NCBI GenBank assembly: GCA_003152255.1 | Contig: PLZT01000578.1 | Coordinates: 1-16,510 of the forward strand | DNA length: 16,510 nt | Source of the DNA: Methylocystaceae bacterium | Lineage (GTDB): Bacteria > Pseudomonadota > Alphaproteobacteria > Rhizobiales > Beijerinckiaceae | Direction: 5' to 3' | Shown: one piece after another, positions 1-7,355 of the stretch | How positions within the stretch are numbered: position 1 is the stretch's first letter | How the letters are laid out: the number at the start of each line of letters is the position of its first letter | Program-made: the position numbers and the translations under genes | Notes under the pieces: generated by a model | Told to the model about the DNA's origin: nothing | Seen by the model: the letters and a program-made list of their open reading frames with translations, nothing else | Database searches by the model: none

Positions 1-480
1 CGAGACGAGCGGCGTGGGGTTCTCGGCGGGAGAAAAAGCGTCCTGCTCGCGCGCCTGATATTCCAGCTCGGCATGCTCATGCTCGGGATAAGCGTCATCG
101 CCGACCGCCTCGGGCTCCTCGGCCGCGTCGCGCTCGGCGAAAACCGGCTCTTCCTCTTCCTCGTCGACGGCCGAGGGCGCGTCATGGAACGGCGTCTCCT
201 CGTCGTAGCGCGAGCGCTCCAACTGATCCCGCCCGTCCGCCGCCGGCGTCTCTTCCACCGCGACGAGGCGCGGCGGCTCGGGTTCGCGAGCCTTGCGCGG
301 CTCGGGTTGAACGTCGTCGATCTTGCGACGATCCGGCCTGTCGCGACGGACGGACAGACTGACGTCATCGTCGGCGATGATGCGCCGAATCGAAGCTAGT
401 ATCTCTTCCATGGAAGGCTCATGGGCGCGGCGCTCATCTTCCAACGAAAGGTTTGGGCTCTGGGCATTTAAAGCGCTCAT
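1..480 (-). CDS. popZ: PopZ/DUF2497 polar organizing protein, N-terminal part (runs off the window)
   Basis: The reverse strand is open from an ATG at 480 to the window edge, giving 160 codons without a stop. Residues 21-39 read EPSMEEILASIRRIIADDD, the N-terminal signature of the alphaproteobacterial PopZ/DUF2497 family. In Caulobacter this helix binds client proteins at the pole. It is followed by a long low-complexity stretch rich in Glu, Asp, Pro and Arg (an acidic run lies near residues 110-130), matching the disordered acidic linker of PopZ. The C-terminal oligomerisation helices would lie outside the window. The family forms a polar matrix that anchors the chromosome origin through ParB and gathers cell-cycle signalling proteins. 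The order pcm-tolC-popZ, usually followed by valS, is common in this class and supports the call. An AAGAG-like ribosome site lies about 10 bases upstream of the start. The family is clear; its role in this organism is inferred. Confidence 0.88.
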   Translation of the reverse strand, partial: MSALNAQSPNLSLEDERRAHEPSMEEILASIRRIIADDDVSLSVRRDRPDRRKIDDVQPEPRKAREPEPPRLVAVEETPAADGRDQLERSRYDEETPFHDAPSAVDEEEEEPVFAERDAAEEPEAVGDDAYPEHEHAELEYQAREQDAFSPAENPTPLVS

Positions 481-619
481 CGCATTTGCTCTTTTCAGGT
501 TCGACGGCCCGGGCGAATCCAGACGAGATATTCATCTTCCTACGCTGTGACGGGAGAAGCTACGCTAATCAACCGCTCTCGCGCGCAGTCCACACTTTTC
601 CGCGCGCCGCGTTAAAGGA

Positions 620-2104
620 TCATCGGCCGTCCGGCGTGTCCAATCCCAGCCATTTGTCCTTGACCTGCTCGAAATGAACGGCCGGATCGTAATCCACCAC
701 GTTCAACCCCAGTTCGCGCGTGGAGAGTCGTCCGACCGCCGCGAGCGCCGCATAGGAAGCGACAACCCTGTCATGTTGCGCGATCACGAGATTGACGCGC
801 GCGTTCAGCAGCGCCAACTGCGCGTTGAGCACGTCCAGCGTCGTGCGCTGACCGACTTTCGCCTCCTCGCGCACGCCCATCAACGCGATCTCGGCGGCCC
901 GCACCGAGGCCTGATTGGAGATGATCGACGCCTTCGCGGTATCGAGTTGCGCCAGGCTCGACACGACGCTCACGCGCGCGTTGTCGCGCTGCAAATCCGC
1001 GCTGAGCCGCGCCTGACCCAATTGCTCCTTGGCCTGTCGGACCGAGGCATATTCCGAGCCGCCCTGATAGAGCGGAATATTCAGATTGCCTATCGCCTGC
1101 GCCGAGAACTGACGCGTTCCGGGAAAGCCAAGGAAAGAGTCATATTGCGGCGAGACCTGCGCGTTGACGGAGAGAGTCGGAGCCAGGGCGCTCTCGGCGA
1201 CCTTCACGGCGAGAGCGGCCACGTCGATCTGATGCTCCGCGGCGATAACCGCGGGATTTTCGATCAATGCCGCGGCGATCGATTCGTTTAGCGACTTCGG
1301 CAGCAGCTTTTCCACGCCCTGCGCCGGTTCGAGCCGCTTGGGCTCGACGCCCACAAACTGCCGGTAGCCGGCGACGCTGATCTTCAACAGGCCCTGCGCG
1401 GCGTAGACATCGGAGTTCGCCTGCGCGAGCGAGGCTTCCGCCTGCGCTACGTCGGTGCGCGTGACCTCGCCGACCTGGAACCGGTCCCGAGTCAGCCGCA
1501 GTTGCTCCGTCAGCACGGCGACATTACTCTTGCGCAAGTCTAAAATGGCCGTGTCGCGCAGCACGTTCATATACGCGGTCGCGGCGTTTTGCAGGATCGA
1601 CTGCTCGGTTTGCCGCAAAGCGGCGCGCGCCGACAGGACCGAAGATTCCGCCTGCCGGACGGAATTGGCGGTGCGTCCGCCGTCGTACAGCGTCTGCGAG
1701 ACGTTGAGCGCCGCGCCGCGCGGCTTGCCGAGATATTCGTCGCTGGAATAGACGCGGGAGCCGTCGGCGTTGCGCCCCGCCGGTATTTTGACGGTCGAGA
1801 ATTCAGGCCCCGCATTGGCTGAAATGCTGGCCTTTGGCCGCATGCCCGCGAGCGCCTTGGGCGCGTCTTCGTCGCGCGCGCGCACATTGGCGCGGCTTTG
1901 GTTCAAGTCGGGATTGCCCTCATAGGCGCGCGCCAGGGCTCCATTCAGCGTCTCGGCGCGGGCGCCGATCAGGCCAGCTTGCCAAAACAACGCGACAAAA
2001 CCGGCGACGAACATCGCGCGGGATTGGAGGCGGAGCCTCGCCGCTCCGACTAGCCCCGGCGACCTCCGAACCCGCGACCTCTGAATAGGCGCCGCGTCAC
2101 GCAT
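620..2104 (-). CDS. tolC: TolC family outer-membrane channel protein
   Basis: This 494-residue protein is the outer-membrane exit duct for type I secretion and tripartite efflux systems. An upstream ATG at 2179 would give 519 residues, but the ATG at 2104 has a GAGG ribosome site nine bases upstream and gives a more reasonable signal peptide: a basic N-terminus, then a hydrophobic core at about residues 31-48 ending ARA, with likely cleavage after residue 50. The mature protein has the internal duplication of the family. The first repeat begins ETLNGALARAYEGNP at about 51 and the second begins KSLNESIAAALIENP at about 271. The paired helix motifs VGEVTRTDVAQAEASLA and VGQRTTLDVLNAQLALL follow their respective repeats. 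Long Ala/Gln/Leu-rich helices fit the periplasmic coiled-coil barrel. It lies between pcm and popZ on the same strand. No adjacent inner-membrane transporter or adaptor is visible, so the partner pump is encoded elsewhere. Confidence 0.93.
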   Translation of the reverse strand: MRDAAPIQRSRVRRSPGLVGAARLRLQSRAMFVAGFVALFWQAGLIGARAETLNGALARAYEGNPDLNQSRANVRARDEDAPKALAGMRPKASISANAGPEFSTVKIPAGRNADGSRVYSSDEYLGKPRGAALNVSQTLYDGGRTANSVRQAESSVLSARAALRQTEQSILQNAATAYMNVLRDTAILDLRKSNVAVLTEQLRLTRDRFQVGEVTRTDVAQAEASLAQANSDVYAAQGLLKISVAGYRQFVGVEPKRLEPAQGVEKLLPKSLNESIAAALIENPAVIAAEHQIDVAALAVKVAESALAPTLSVNAQVSPQYDSFLGFPGTRQFSAQAIGNLNIPLYQGGSEYASVRQAKEQLGQARLSADLQRDNARVSVVSSLAQLDTAKASIISNQASVRAAEIALMGVREEAKVGQRTTLDVLNAQLALLNARVNLVIAQHDRVVASYAALAAVGRLSTRELGLNVVDYDPAVHFEQVKDKWLGLDTPDGR

Positions 2105-2246
2105 ACGTTCGAACCTCGACGTCACAACCCAGGGACAACGCAACGCCTCGTGAACAAGACAACGCTTGGGGACGGCCACAAGTCGCCGTCGCCAAATTCA
2201 CGAATTCGAGCGCCACGCGGCCTCGGCTCGCGCCGCGGCGAAGATC

Positions 2247-2996
2247 CTAAAACGCAAACCCGGGCGCGTTCGCGAAGGGAGCGAGCAAAGGCGCCGTCGC
2301 GTCGAACAGGGCCCGCTCGCCGGCGGGCTTGCCTTCGGAACGCTCGAACCACACCACCTTCATTCCGGAGTCTTCGTCCAGCTTTTTGTAGGCGAGGAGA
2401 TGTCCATTGGGCGCGAGCTGCTCGAACAGAGCGTCGAGCCCGCCCTGTACGGCGCCGTGGATCAGAATCACGTCGAACGGCGCGGCGGCCGGAACGCCTT
2501 TCTCCAGCGGGCCGCACTCCACGCGCACTTGCGTTGCGCCGACCTTGGCGAGGTTCGCGCGCGCGAGCGCCGCGAGTTCGGGCTCGCTTTCGAGCGCGAC
2601 CACCTCGCCCGCCAGCCCGGACAGCAGCGCCGCCGAATAACCGGCGCCGCCCGCCACGTCGAGCACCCGCTGAGTTGGACGTATCTCGGCCTTTTGCAGG
2701 AATCTGGCCAAAACCAACGGCGCGGGAATCGCGCGAGACGCGGCTCCGGCCACGCCCCTGCCGGAGATCGCGAGGTCGGAGTAAGCGATCGGCTTCAGCT
2801 CGGGCGGCAGGAAGAACTCGCGGGGAACGTCGAAGAAACGCTGCAACACAGGCAAATCCGTCACGTCGAACGGGCGCAGCTGGCGCTCCACCATCACCTT
2901 GCGCAATTCCTCGGTGGCCTTGCCGTCCTCCAAGCCCGCGGACGGCTCGACGATGGGGTTAACCGGCGCTACTTTGGCCGTCGCTGCTTGAGCCAT
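2247..2996 (-). CDS. pcm: Protein-L-isoaspartate O-methyltransferase-like protein (divergent)
   Basis: A cytosolic SAM-dependent methyltransferase of 249 residues. The family methylates isoaspartyl residues in damaged proteins so that they can return to normal aspartate. The SAM-binding motif I is VLDVAGGAGYSAALLSG (about 111-127), followed by the acidic post-I segment VVALESEPELAALARANL and motif II FDVILIHGAV (about 174-183). The N-terminal MVERQLRPFDVTD (about 35-47) is typical of the alphaproteobacterial members next to tolC. The segment that in classical enzymes reads ISQP is replaced by RAIPAPLVLARFL (about 88-100), so substrate binding may differ or activity may be reduced. The first possible ATG is at 3071, but the stretch before 2996 looks non-conserved, so I place the start at the ATG ending at 2996. 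It is upstream of tolC on the same strand, with 142 bases between them. Confidence 0.82.
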   Translation of the reverse strand: MAQAATAKVAPVNPIVEPSAGLEDGKATEELRKVMVERQLRPFDVTDLPVLQRFFDVPREFFLPPELKPIAYSDLAISGRGVAGAASRAIPAPLVLARFLQKAEIRPTQRVLDVAGGAGYSAALLSGLAGEVVALESEPELAALARANLAKVGATQVRVECGPLEKGVPAAAPFDVILIHGAVQGGLDALFEQLAPNGHLLAYKKLDEDSGMKVVWFERSEGKPAGERALFDATAPLLAPFANAPGFAF

Positions 2997-3117
2997 GAGT
3001 GATTTTCCGGCTTCGCGCCGGCCTCTCGAAATTGGAACGCCGCGCCGCGGGCGCGGGGCGGCCGTGCGCAACTTTATATGTTCCGCCTCCCCTCATGTCC
3101 ATGCCCAGACGACGCCT

Positions 3118-3555
3118 CTACTCGAGACCTTCGCCCGTCTCTCCCAGACGCCGCATCTGGGCCAGCGTCGTTTTGTCGAGAACGCTGGCGATCGCCTCGC
3201 GGGCTTGCAGCATCACCAGCCGCACGGCGCAGTGGTTCTCGTCCACGCAGTCGTCGCAGCGCCGATAAACGGTCTGGCTCGCGCATTGAATCGGCGCGAG
3301 CGGCCCGTCCAGCGCGCGAATCACATTGCCGACGCCGATCTCCTCCGGCACCCTCGCCAGGGTGTAGCCTCCGCCCTTGCCTTTCTTCGAGTGAACGAAG
3401 CCGGCGTTGCGCAGTTCGCCGAGAATCGCATCGAGAAATTTCTTGGGTATTTGGTTCGCGGTGGCGATGTCGGCGACCAGCGCGGTTTGTCCCGGTTCGA
3501 TCCCGGCCAGGAACACGAGGGCCTTCAGTCCGTATTTCGCTTTTTTGGTCAACAT
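3118..3555 (-). CDS. Rrf2 family transcriptional regulator with a four-cysteine cluster
   Basis: A 145-residue DNA-binding regulator of the Rrf2 family (IscR, NsrR, RirA, CymR relatives). It begins MLTKKAKYGLKALVFLA, the classic N-terminus, followed by the winged helix-turn-helix (about 25-70) with the wing KKGKGGGYTLAR. The C-terminal half carries Cys91, Cys100, Cys103 and Cys109 (spacing C-x8-C-x2-C-x5-C). These could bind an iron-sulfur cluster or another metal, or act as a redox switch. The spacing differs from the C-x5-C-x5-C pattern of IscR. An upstream ATG at 3648 was rejected because the added 31 residues are Arg-rich and unlike the family; the chosen start has a GGAGA ribosome site 12 bases upstream. 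It is divergent from an Lrp-type regulator and cysK, suggesting a role in sulfur or Fe-S metabolism. That role is inferred from position. Confidence 0.88.
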   Translation of the reverse strand: MLTKKAKYGLKALVFLAGIEPGQTALVADIATANQIPKKFLDAILGELRNAGFVHSKKGKGGGYTLARVPEEIGVGNVIRALDGPLAPIQCASQTVYRRCDDCVDENHCAVRLVMLQAREAIASVLDKTTLAQMRRLGETGEGLE

Positions 3556-3921
3556 GGTCCCGAGCGCTCTCCTCGATCTTCGGCCGGGCCGCCGGGATAG
3601 GCGTCGCGTCGACCCGCCCGCGCGCCTTGCGAGCGCCCGATAGCTCATGCGCCGTCAACGAATCCTCATATCAAAATAGATGAATATTCCCTAGCGCATT
3701 TAAACAACCAAATTTGTGGATTTCTCCGAACGGATCTCTCGTCGCCCGGAAATTGCTTATAGATCAGCGATGTACGCCGCGACGCGCCGCGTCGCCGCGC
3801 GGCGGCGCGAAAATGATGTCGAAAGACCTATTGACAAAAACTACGGTTTTTATGGACTATGCAAAAAATATCTCTCGCTCGCGCGCCGAGACCTTCTCCA
3901 CCTTCACCTTCGAGCCCCGAC
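3556..3921. other. Divergent intergenic region between the two regulators
   Basis: No convincing gene. The section from about 3656 to 3770 is clearly AT-rich compared with the surroundings and should hold the promoter of the minus-strand Rrf2 gene. It includes a perfect 8-base palindrome GAATATTC at 3682-3689, a possible operator half or core. A GC-rich perfect hairpin (GCGACGC/GCGTCGC, 3-base loop) lies at 3779-3795. The right part holds a TTGACA element at 3831. Long untranslated leaders on both sides leave room for autoregulation by either regulator. Confidence 0.6.
3831..3860 (+). promoter_or_regulatory. Candidate promoter for the Lrp-type regulator
   Basis: A consensus -35 element TTGACA at 3831-3836 is followed, after 18 bases, by a weaker -10-like GACTAT at 3855-3860. 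Transcription would start near 3867, downstream of the earliest in-frame ATG at 3859. This favours translation from the ATG at 3922. Confidence 0.4.
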
Positions 3922-4428
3922 ATGGACGCCTTGGACTATAAAATTCTCTCCATTCTGCAAGACGACGCCTCCCTGTCCATCGCCGAGATCGCGGCGCGGG
4001 TCGGCCTGTCGCAGACGCCCTGTTGGAAGCGCATCCAGAAACTCGAGGCGACCGGCGTCGTCACGCGCCGCGTCGCGCTGCTGTCGCCGGAAAAACTGGG
4101 TCTTGGTCTTTGCGTCTATGTTTCGATCGTCGCCGGCGAACATTCCGACGCCTGGCTCGAGCGCTTCACCAAGCAGGTCGCCGGAATGCCCGAGGTCGTC
4201 GAGTTTCATCGCATGGCGGGGGACGTGGACTACATGCTGCGCGTCGTGGTCGCGGACATGGCCGCCTTCGACGCCTTTTACAAACGCCTCATCTCGATCA
4301 CGCCGTTGCGCAATGTCGTTTCGCGATTCGCGATGGAGCGCATCAAGTCGACGACCGCCCTGCCCTTTCCCGAGGCCGTGGAGCGGGCCGCGCGAACCGC
4401 ACGGATCGCCGAAGCGATCGCGATCTGA
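3922..4428 (+). CDS. Lrp/AsnC family transcriptional regulator, DecR/CyuR-like
   Basis: A 168-residue feast-famine regulator. It has an N-terminal helix-turn-helix (about 4-50; [21 protein letters not shown] with Cys34 in the recognition helix) and a C-terminal RAM ligand-binding and oligomerisation domain (about 63-150), including the loop [13 protein letters not shown]. The ending [14 protein letters not shown] strongly resembles, from memory, the E. coli cysteine-responsive regulator DecR/CyuR (YbaO), which ends FAMEQIKYTTSLPI. With cysK directly downstream on the same strand, sensing of cysteine or a related amino acid is a reasonable inference. The earlier in-frame ATG at 3859 would add a Pro/Ser-rich tail and sits within the likely promoter, so the start is put at 3922 even though its ribosome site is weak. 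Confidence 0.9.
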   Translation: MDALDYKILSILQDDASLSIAEIAARVGLSQTPCWKRIQKLEATGVVTRRVALLSPEKLGLGLCVYVSIVAGEHSDAWLERFTKQVAGMPEVVEFHRMAGDVDYMLRVVVADMAAFDAFYKRLISITPLRNVVSRFAMERIKSTTALPFPEAVERAARTARIAEAIAI

Positions 4429-4445
4429 CGAGCGGGGTCCGCTCG
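4429..4445 (+). terminator. Short hairpin directly after the Lrp-type gene
   Basis: A perfect 7-bp stem CGAGCGG/CCGCTCG with a 3-base loop begins immediately after the stop codon. There is no T-run after it, so it may be a weak or Rho-assisted terminator or only an mRNA-stabilising end. cysK begins 178 bases after the stop codon and may have its own promoter. Confidence 0.3.
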
Positions 4446-4606
4446 AGGCCCTGGCCGGCGCCGGGACGGTGCTCTCCCTTGACGCCAAGTTTCGCGACGC
4501 GCCAGCGCGCGGATTTCGCCCCAGGCGTCAATTCATGTATTTTCACGGTCAAGCTAATGACGCGGGGATTGGCGAAGTCCGCGCGAATAAACGAGGAGCA
4601 AGGACA

Positions 4607-5587
4607 ATGACGCAGAGCCCCTTTTATACGCCCCCGGCCAAGCCCGGCCGCGGACGCATTTACGACTCGATCACGCAAACCATCGGCGACACTCCGATCG
4701 TGCGTCTCGACCGTCTTGCCAAGGAGAAGGGCGTGAAGGCCAATCTTCTGGCCAAGCTCGAATTTTTCAATCCGATCTCCAGCGTCAAGGACCGCATCGG
4801 CGTCAGCCTGATCGAAACGCTGGAAAAGAGCGGCAAGATCGCGCCCGGCAAAAACGTGCTGATCGAGCCGACCTCCGGCAACACCGGCATCGCTCTGGCC
4901 TTCGTCGCGGCGGCGCGCGGCTACAAGCTGATCCTGGTCATGCCCGAATCGATGTCGATCGAGCGGCGCAAGATGCTGGCTCTGCTCGGCGCCGAACTCG
5001 TGCTGACGCCGGCGGCGCAGGGCATGAAGGGCGCGGTCGCCAAGGCCAACGAGCTCGCCGCCGAAAACCCCGGCTCGGTCATTCCGCAGCAATTCGAGAA
5101 TCCGGCCAATCCGGAAATCCACCAACTCACCACCGCCGAGGAAATCTGGAACGACACCAATGGCGTCGTGGATTATTTCGTCTCCGGCGTCGGCACGGGG
5201 GGCACCATCACCGGCGTCGGCCGCGCGCTGAAGCCGCGCCGGCCCAGCTTGCGCATCGTCGCGGTGGAGCCGGAAGACTCGGCAGTGCTGTCCGGCCGTC
5301 CGCCGGGACCGCACAAGATTCAAGGGATCGGCGCTGGTTTCGTCCCTCCGGTGCTCGACCGCGGCGTGATCGACGAGATCATCACGATCGGCAACCAGAC
5401 CTCTTTCGAGACCGCGCGCCATCTCGCCCGCATCGAGGGCATACCCGTCGGCATTTCCTCAGGCGCGGCGGTGGCGGCGGCGCTGGAGATCGCCGCGCGC
5501 CCGGAAGCCGAGGGCAAGAACATCGTGCTGATCATTCCATCCTTCGCCGAGCGCTATCTTTCGACCCCGCTGTTCGAAGGACTGTGA
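4607..5587 (+). CDS. cysK: Cysteine synthase A (O-acetylserine sulfhydrylase)
   Basis: A 326-residue PLP enzyme of the cytosol that makes L-cysteine from O-acetylserine and sulfide, the last step of assimilatory cysteine synthesis. The PLP lysine is Lys61 in [11 protein letters not shown]. The substrate loop PTSGNTG lies at 88-94. The phosphate-binding loop [17 protein letters not shown] is present, and the C-terminal PLP-ring contact reads PVGISSGAA. The length is normal for the family. The start at 4607 has a strong GAGGAG ribosome site nine bases upstream. The open frame extends much further upstream, but that part is a shadow of the Lrp-type gene. The extended N-terminus before the first conserved strand (about 18 residues) may be real. 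A cysteine-type regulator lies just upstream and an Rrf2 regulator is divergent, so cysteine-dependent control is likely but not shown. Confidence 0.95.
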   Translation: MTQSPFYTPPAKPGRGRIYDSITQTIGDTPIVRLDRLAKEKGVKANLLAKLEFFNPISSVKDRIGVSLIETLEKSGKIAPGKNVLIEPTSGNTGIALAFVAAARGYKLILVMPESMSIERRKMLALLGAELVLTPAAQGMKGAVAKANELAAENPGSVIPQQFENPANPEIHQLTTAEEIWNDTNGVVDYFVSGVGTGGTITGVGRALKPRRPSLRIVAVEPEDSAVLSGRPPGPHKIQGIGAGFVPPVLDRGVIDEIITIGNQTSFETARHLARIEGIPVGISSGAAVAAALEIAARPEAEGKNIVLIIPSFAERYLSTPLFEGL

Positions 5588-5596
5588 CGCGATCGC

Positions 5597-5617
5597 GGCT
5601 GGCGCGCCGCGCCGGCC
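5597..5617 (+). terminator. GC-rich hairpin between convergent cysK and a small membrane-protein gene
   Basis: A 9-bp stem (GGCTGGCGC pairing with GCGCCGGCC, one T-G wobble) with loop GCC lies nine bases past the cysK stop, between two converging genes. No T-run follows directly; a T-rich tract (ATTATTTTTT) comes only at 5645-5654, inside the end of the opposite gene. It is plausibly a bidirectional transcription end, but not a classical intrinsic terminator. Confidence 0.35.
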
Positions 5618-5645
5618 GCCCACCCTCGCTCGAAAAGCTCGGGGA

Positions 5646-6008
5646 TTATTTTTTGGAAATCGATTGCGCGGGCGCGGCCGCCTTCGCCTTGAATTTCTCG
5701 TGGTGATGGCGCGCATAGGCGCCGACGATATAGCCGACGAGGGTGATCGCGAAATAGACGATGATCAGGAAGCCGCCGCGCTCGCTGGCCTTCTGCGCCC
5801 TGTCGAGCAGTCCCGTGACATCGGTGACATCGACAAATTTGTCGACTCCAACGCCGAACACAATGCCGAGGATGATCACCGACCAGGAGGGCGCGCGAAA
5901 ATATCCAGCGGCGACGGAAACCAGGAAAGCTCCCAAACCCACGAGATGGATGAATTGTAGGAAGATCGCCTGCGACACCAGACCGCCCAAGCGGATAAGC
6001 TTCATCAT
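5646..6008 (-). CDS. Small integral membrane protein of unknown function
   Basis: A 120-residue protein that I cannot assign to a named family. The start is a doubled ATG (6008 or 6005) with a good AGAGGTGA ribosome site. Hydrophobic segments are at about 12-36 (AIFLQFIHLVGLGAFLVSVA), 43-57 (SVIILGIVFGVGV) and 79-97 (GGFLIIVYFAITLVGYIVGA), giving three predicted membrane spans. The loop DKFVDVTDVTGLLDRAQKAS lies between spans two and three. The C-terminal tail is basic and His/Lys-rich (ARHHHEKFKAKAAAPA) and probably cytoplasmic. It starts 43 bases after the pyrB stop on the same strand and is likely co-transcribed with it. Codon usage matches the neighbours. No function is claimed. Confidence 0.7.
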   Translation of the reverse strand: MMKLIRLGGLVSQAIFLQFIHLVGLGAFLVSVAAGYFRAPSWSVIILGIVFGVGVDKFVDVTDVTGLLDRAQKASERGGFLIIVYFAITLVGYIVGAYARHHHEKFKAKAAAPAQSISKK

Positions 6009-6051
6009 TGGTCACCTCTTTAGACAGGGAGCCGAAACCGAAGGACGCAAA

Positions 6052-7002
6052 TTACACATTCGGAAGGTGTTGCGCGAGAGCCTCGAGCACCGCCATGCGC
6101 ACGGCGACCCCCATTTCGACCTGTTCGCGGATCAGCGAACGCGGACCGTCGGCGACGGATGAATCGATTTCGACGCCCCTGTTCATCGGTCCGGGGTGCA
6201 TCACCAGCGCGTCCGGCGCCGCGCGCGCGAGCTTTTCCTCGTCGAGACCGAAAAAATGGAAATATTCGCGCGAACTCGGCACCAGCGCGCCGCTCATGCG
6301 CTCGCGCTGCAGCCGAAGCATCATCACGATATCAGCGCCGTCAAGTCCGCGCGCCATGTCGTTGTGGACCTCGACGCCCAGCCGCTCCAGCGAGCGCGGA
6401 ACCAGCGTCGACGGCCCCACGACGCGCAGCCGCGCGCCCATCGCGCCGAGCAGGAGAATGTTCGAGCGGGCGACGCGCGAATGCAGCACGTCCCCGCAAA
6501 TGGCGACGATCAACCCCTCGATGCGGCCCTTGTTGCGGCGGATCGTCAGCGCGTCGAGCAGCGCTTGCGTTGGATGTTCATGGGCGCCGTCGCCAGCGTT
6601 GACGACGGAGCAATCGACCTTGCGCGCCAGCAGATGCGCGGCGCCCGCCTGCGAATGGCGCACGACGATGATGTCCGGACGCATGGCGTTGAGCGTCATG
6701 GCCGTGTCGATCAGCGTCTCGCCCTTGCTTTCCGAGGATTGCGCGACCGACATATTCATCACATCGGCGCCAAGCCGCTTGCCGGCGATCTCGAAAGACG
6801 CCTGCGTGCGGGTCGAGGCCTCGTAAAACAGATTGATCTGCGTGCGCCCGCGCAGATTGGAGCGCTTTTTTTCGACCTGCCGAGACACCTCGATGGCGTC
6901 CTCGGCGAGATTCAGAAGCGCCACGATATCCGGGCGCGACAGGCCCTCGATACCCAGCAGATGGCGGTGGGGGTAGTGATTTGGGGAGGGGTCAAGCGGC
7001 AT
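6052..7002 (-). CDS. pyrB: Aspartate carbamoyltransferase catalytic subunit
   Basis: A 316-residue cytosolic enzyme that joins carbamoyl phosphate and aspartate to give carbamoylaspartate, the committed step of pyrimidine synthesis. The carbamoyl-phosphate loop STRTQASFE is at 63-71, the mobile loop SSESKGET at about 88-95, then [10 protein letters not shown] and [20 protein letters not shown]. The C-terminal aspartate-side loop is MHPGPMNRG. The length is typical for a class without a fused partner domain. No regulatory pyrI or adjacent pyrC is visible; the next gene on the strand is a small membrane protein. No ribosome site precedes the ATG at 7002, and no other in-frame start lies nearby. 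A GCTATCAC -10-like sequence just upstream suggests a leaderless transcript. The enzyme call is secure; the expression mode is inferred. Confidence 0.96.
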   Translation of the reverse strand: MPLDPSPNHYPHRHLLGIEGLSRPDIVALLNLAEDAIEVSRQVEKKRSNLRGRTQINLFYEASTRTQASFEIAGKRLGADVMNMSVAQSSESKGETLIDTAMTLNAMRPDIIVVRHSQAGAAHLLARKVDCSVVNAGDGAHEHPTQALLDALTIRRNKGRIEGLIVAICGDVLHSRVARSNILLLGAMGARLRVVGPSTLVPRSLERLGVEVHNDMARGLDGADIVMMLRLQRERMSGALVPSSREYFHFFGLDEEKLARAAPDALVMHPGPMNRGVEIDSSVADGPRSLIREQVEMGVAVRMAVLEALAQHLPNV

Positions 7003-7355
7003 GGGCGGGTGATAGCATCTTTGTGGCGGGGGCGGAATCGGGGTTTTGTTCGCCCAGTTGGCGGGAGCGCTGGTCGTGCGGGGCGTTCGCGCAAAGGTCA
7101 GGCGCCGAGAATTGAAGACCTAATCTCTTCGCCGCCAGACCGCGACGCTATTTCGAGGCCCCTGTCCAAAGGGTTGGTAGTGGACCACTATGAATTTCAG
7201 CTTCTGACCCCGTCTCGGAAATAAGCGTTCCTTGGCCAGTAGTCGGCCGGTTGCACAATCGCATTTATGGCCGCTGGACCGAAGCCGGCCAATTAGATAT
7301 CCTCACAATCGTGGCTTAGGGGCTCGAATGACTCGATTACGAAGGGAAGGAAACA
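7003..7355. other. Intergenic region between pyrB and the DUF4331 gene
   Basis: No credible gene in 353 bases. The pyrB side carries GCTATCAC on the minus strand (7007-7014), resembling the alphaproteobacterial -10 GCTANAWC. A perfect 13-base palindrome (TAGTGG-A-CCACTA) lies at 7178-7190, and just after it the sequence CTTCTGACCCCG resembles, from memory, the ends of some transposon-like elements. GGCCGG and CCGGCC inverted pieces lie around 7245-7290. The last 30 bases hold the GAAGGGAAGGAAACA ribosome site of the DUF4331 gene. Base composition is lower in GC than the flanking core genes. Confidence 0.5.
7178..7190. promoter_or_regulatory. Perfect 13-base palindrome, possible operator
   Basis: TAGTGG and CCACTA are perfect inverted arms around a single A. 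It lies about 165 bases upstream of the DUF4331 start. It could be a regulator-binding site or part of a degraded mobile-element end. There is no second copy in the window. Confidence 0.25.

Noticed and set aside
2150..3002. Plus-strand frames of about 270 codons
   Set aside because: They are antisense to the pcm-like gene and have Arg-rich shadow composition.
4479..4558. TTGACG (4479) and GCTAAT (4553) as a promoter for cysK
   Set aside because: The two elements are far too widely separated to form one promoter, and neither has a matching partner at normal spacing.
3716..4606. Long plus-strand open frame (about 297 codons) joined in frame to the start of cysK, suggesting a fusion protein
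   Set aside because: It overlaps the Lrp-type gene in another frame, has Arg/Ser/Pro-rich non-protein-like composition, and cysK has its own strong ribosome site at 4607.
4343..5422. 359-codon minus-strand open frame
   Set aside because: It is antisense to cysK and lacks any recognisable domain.
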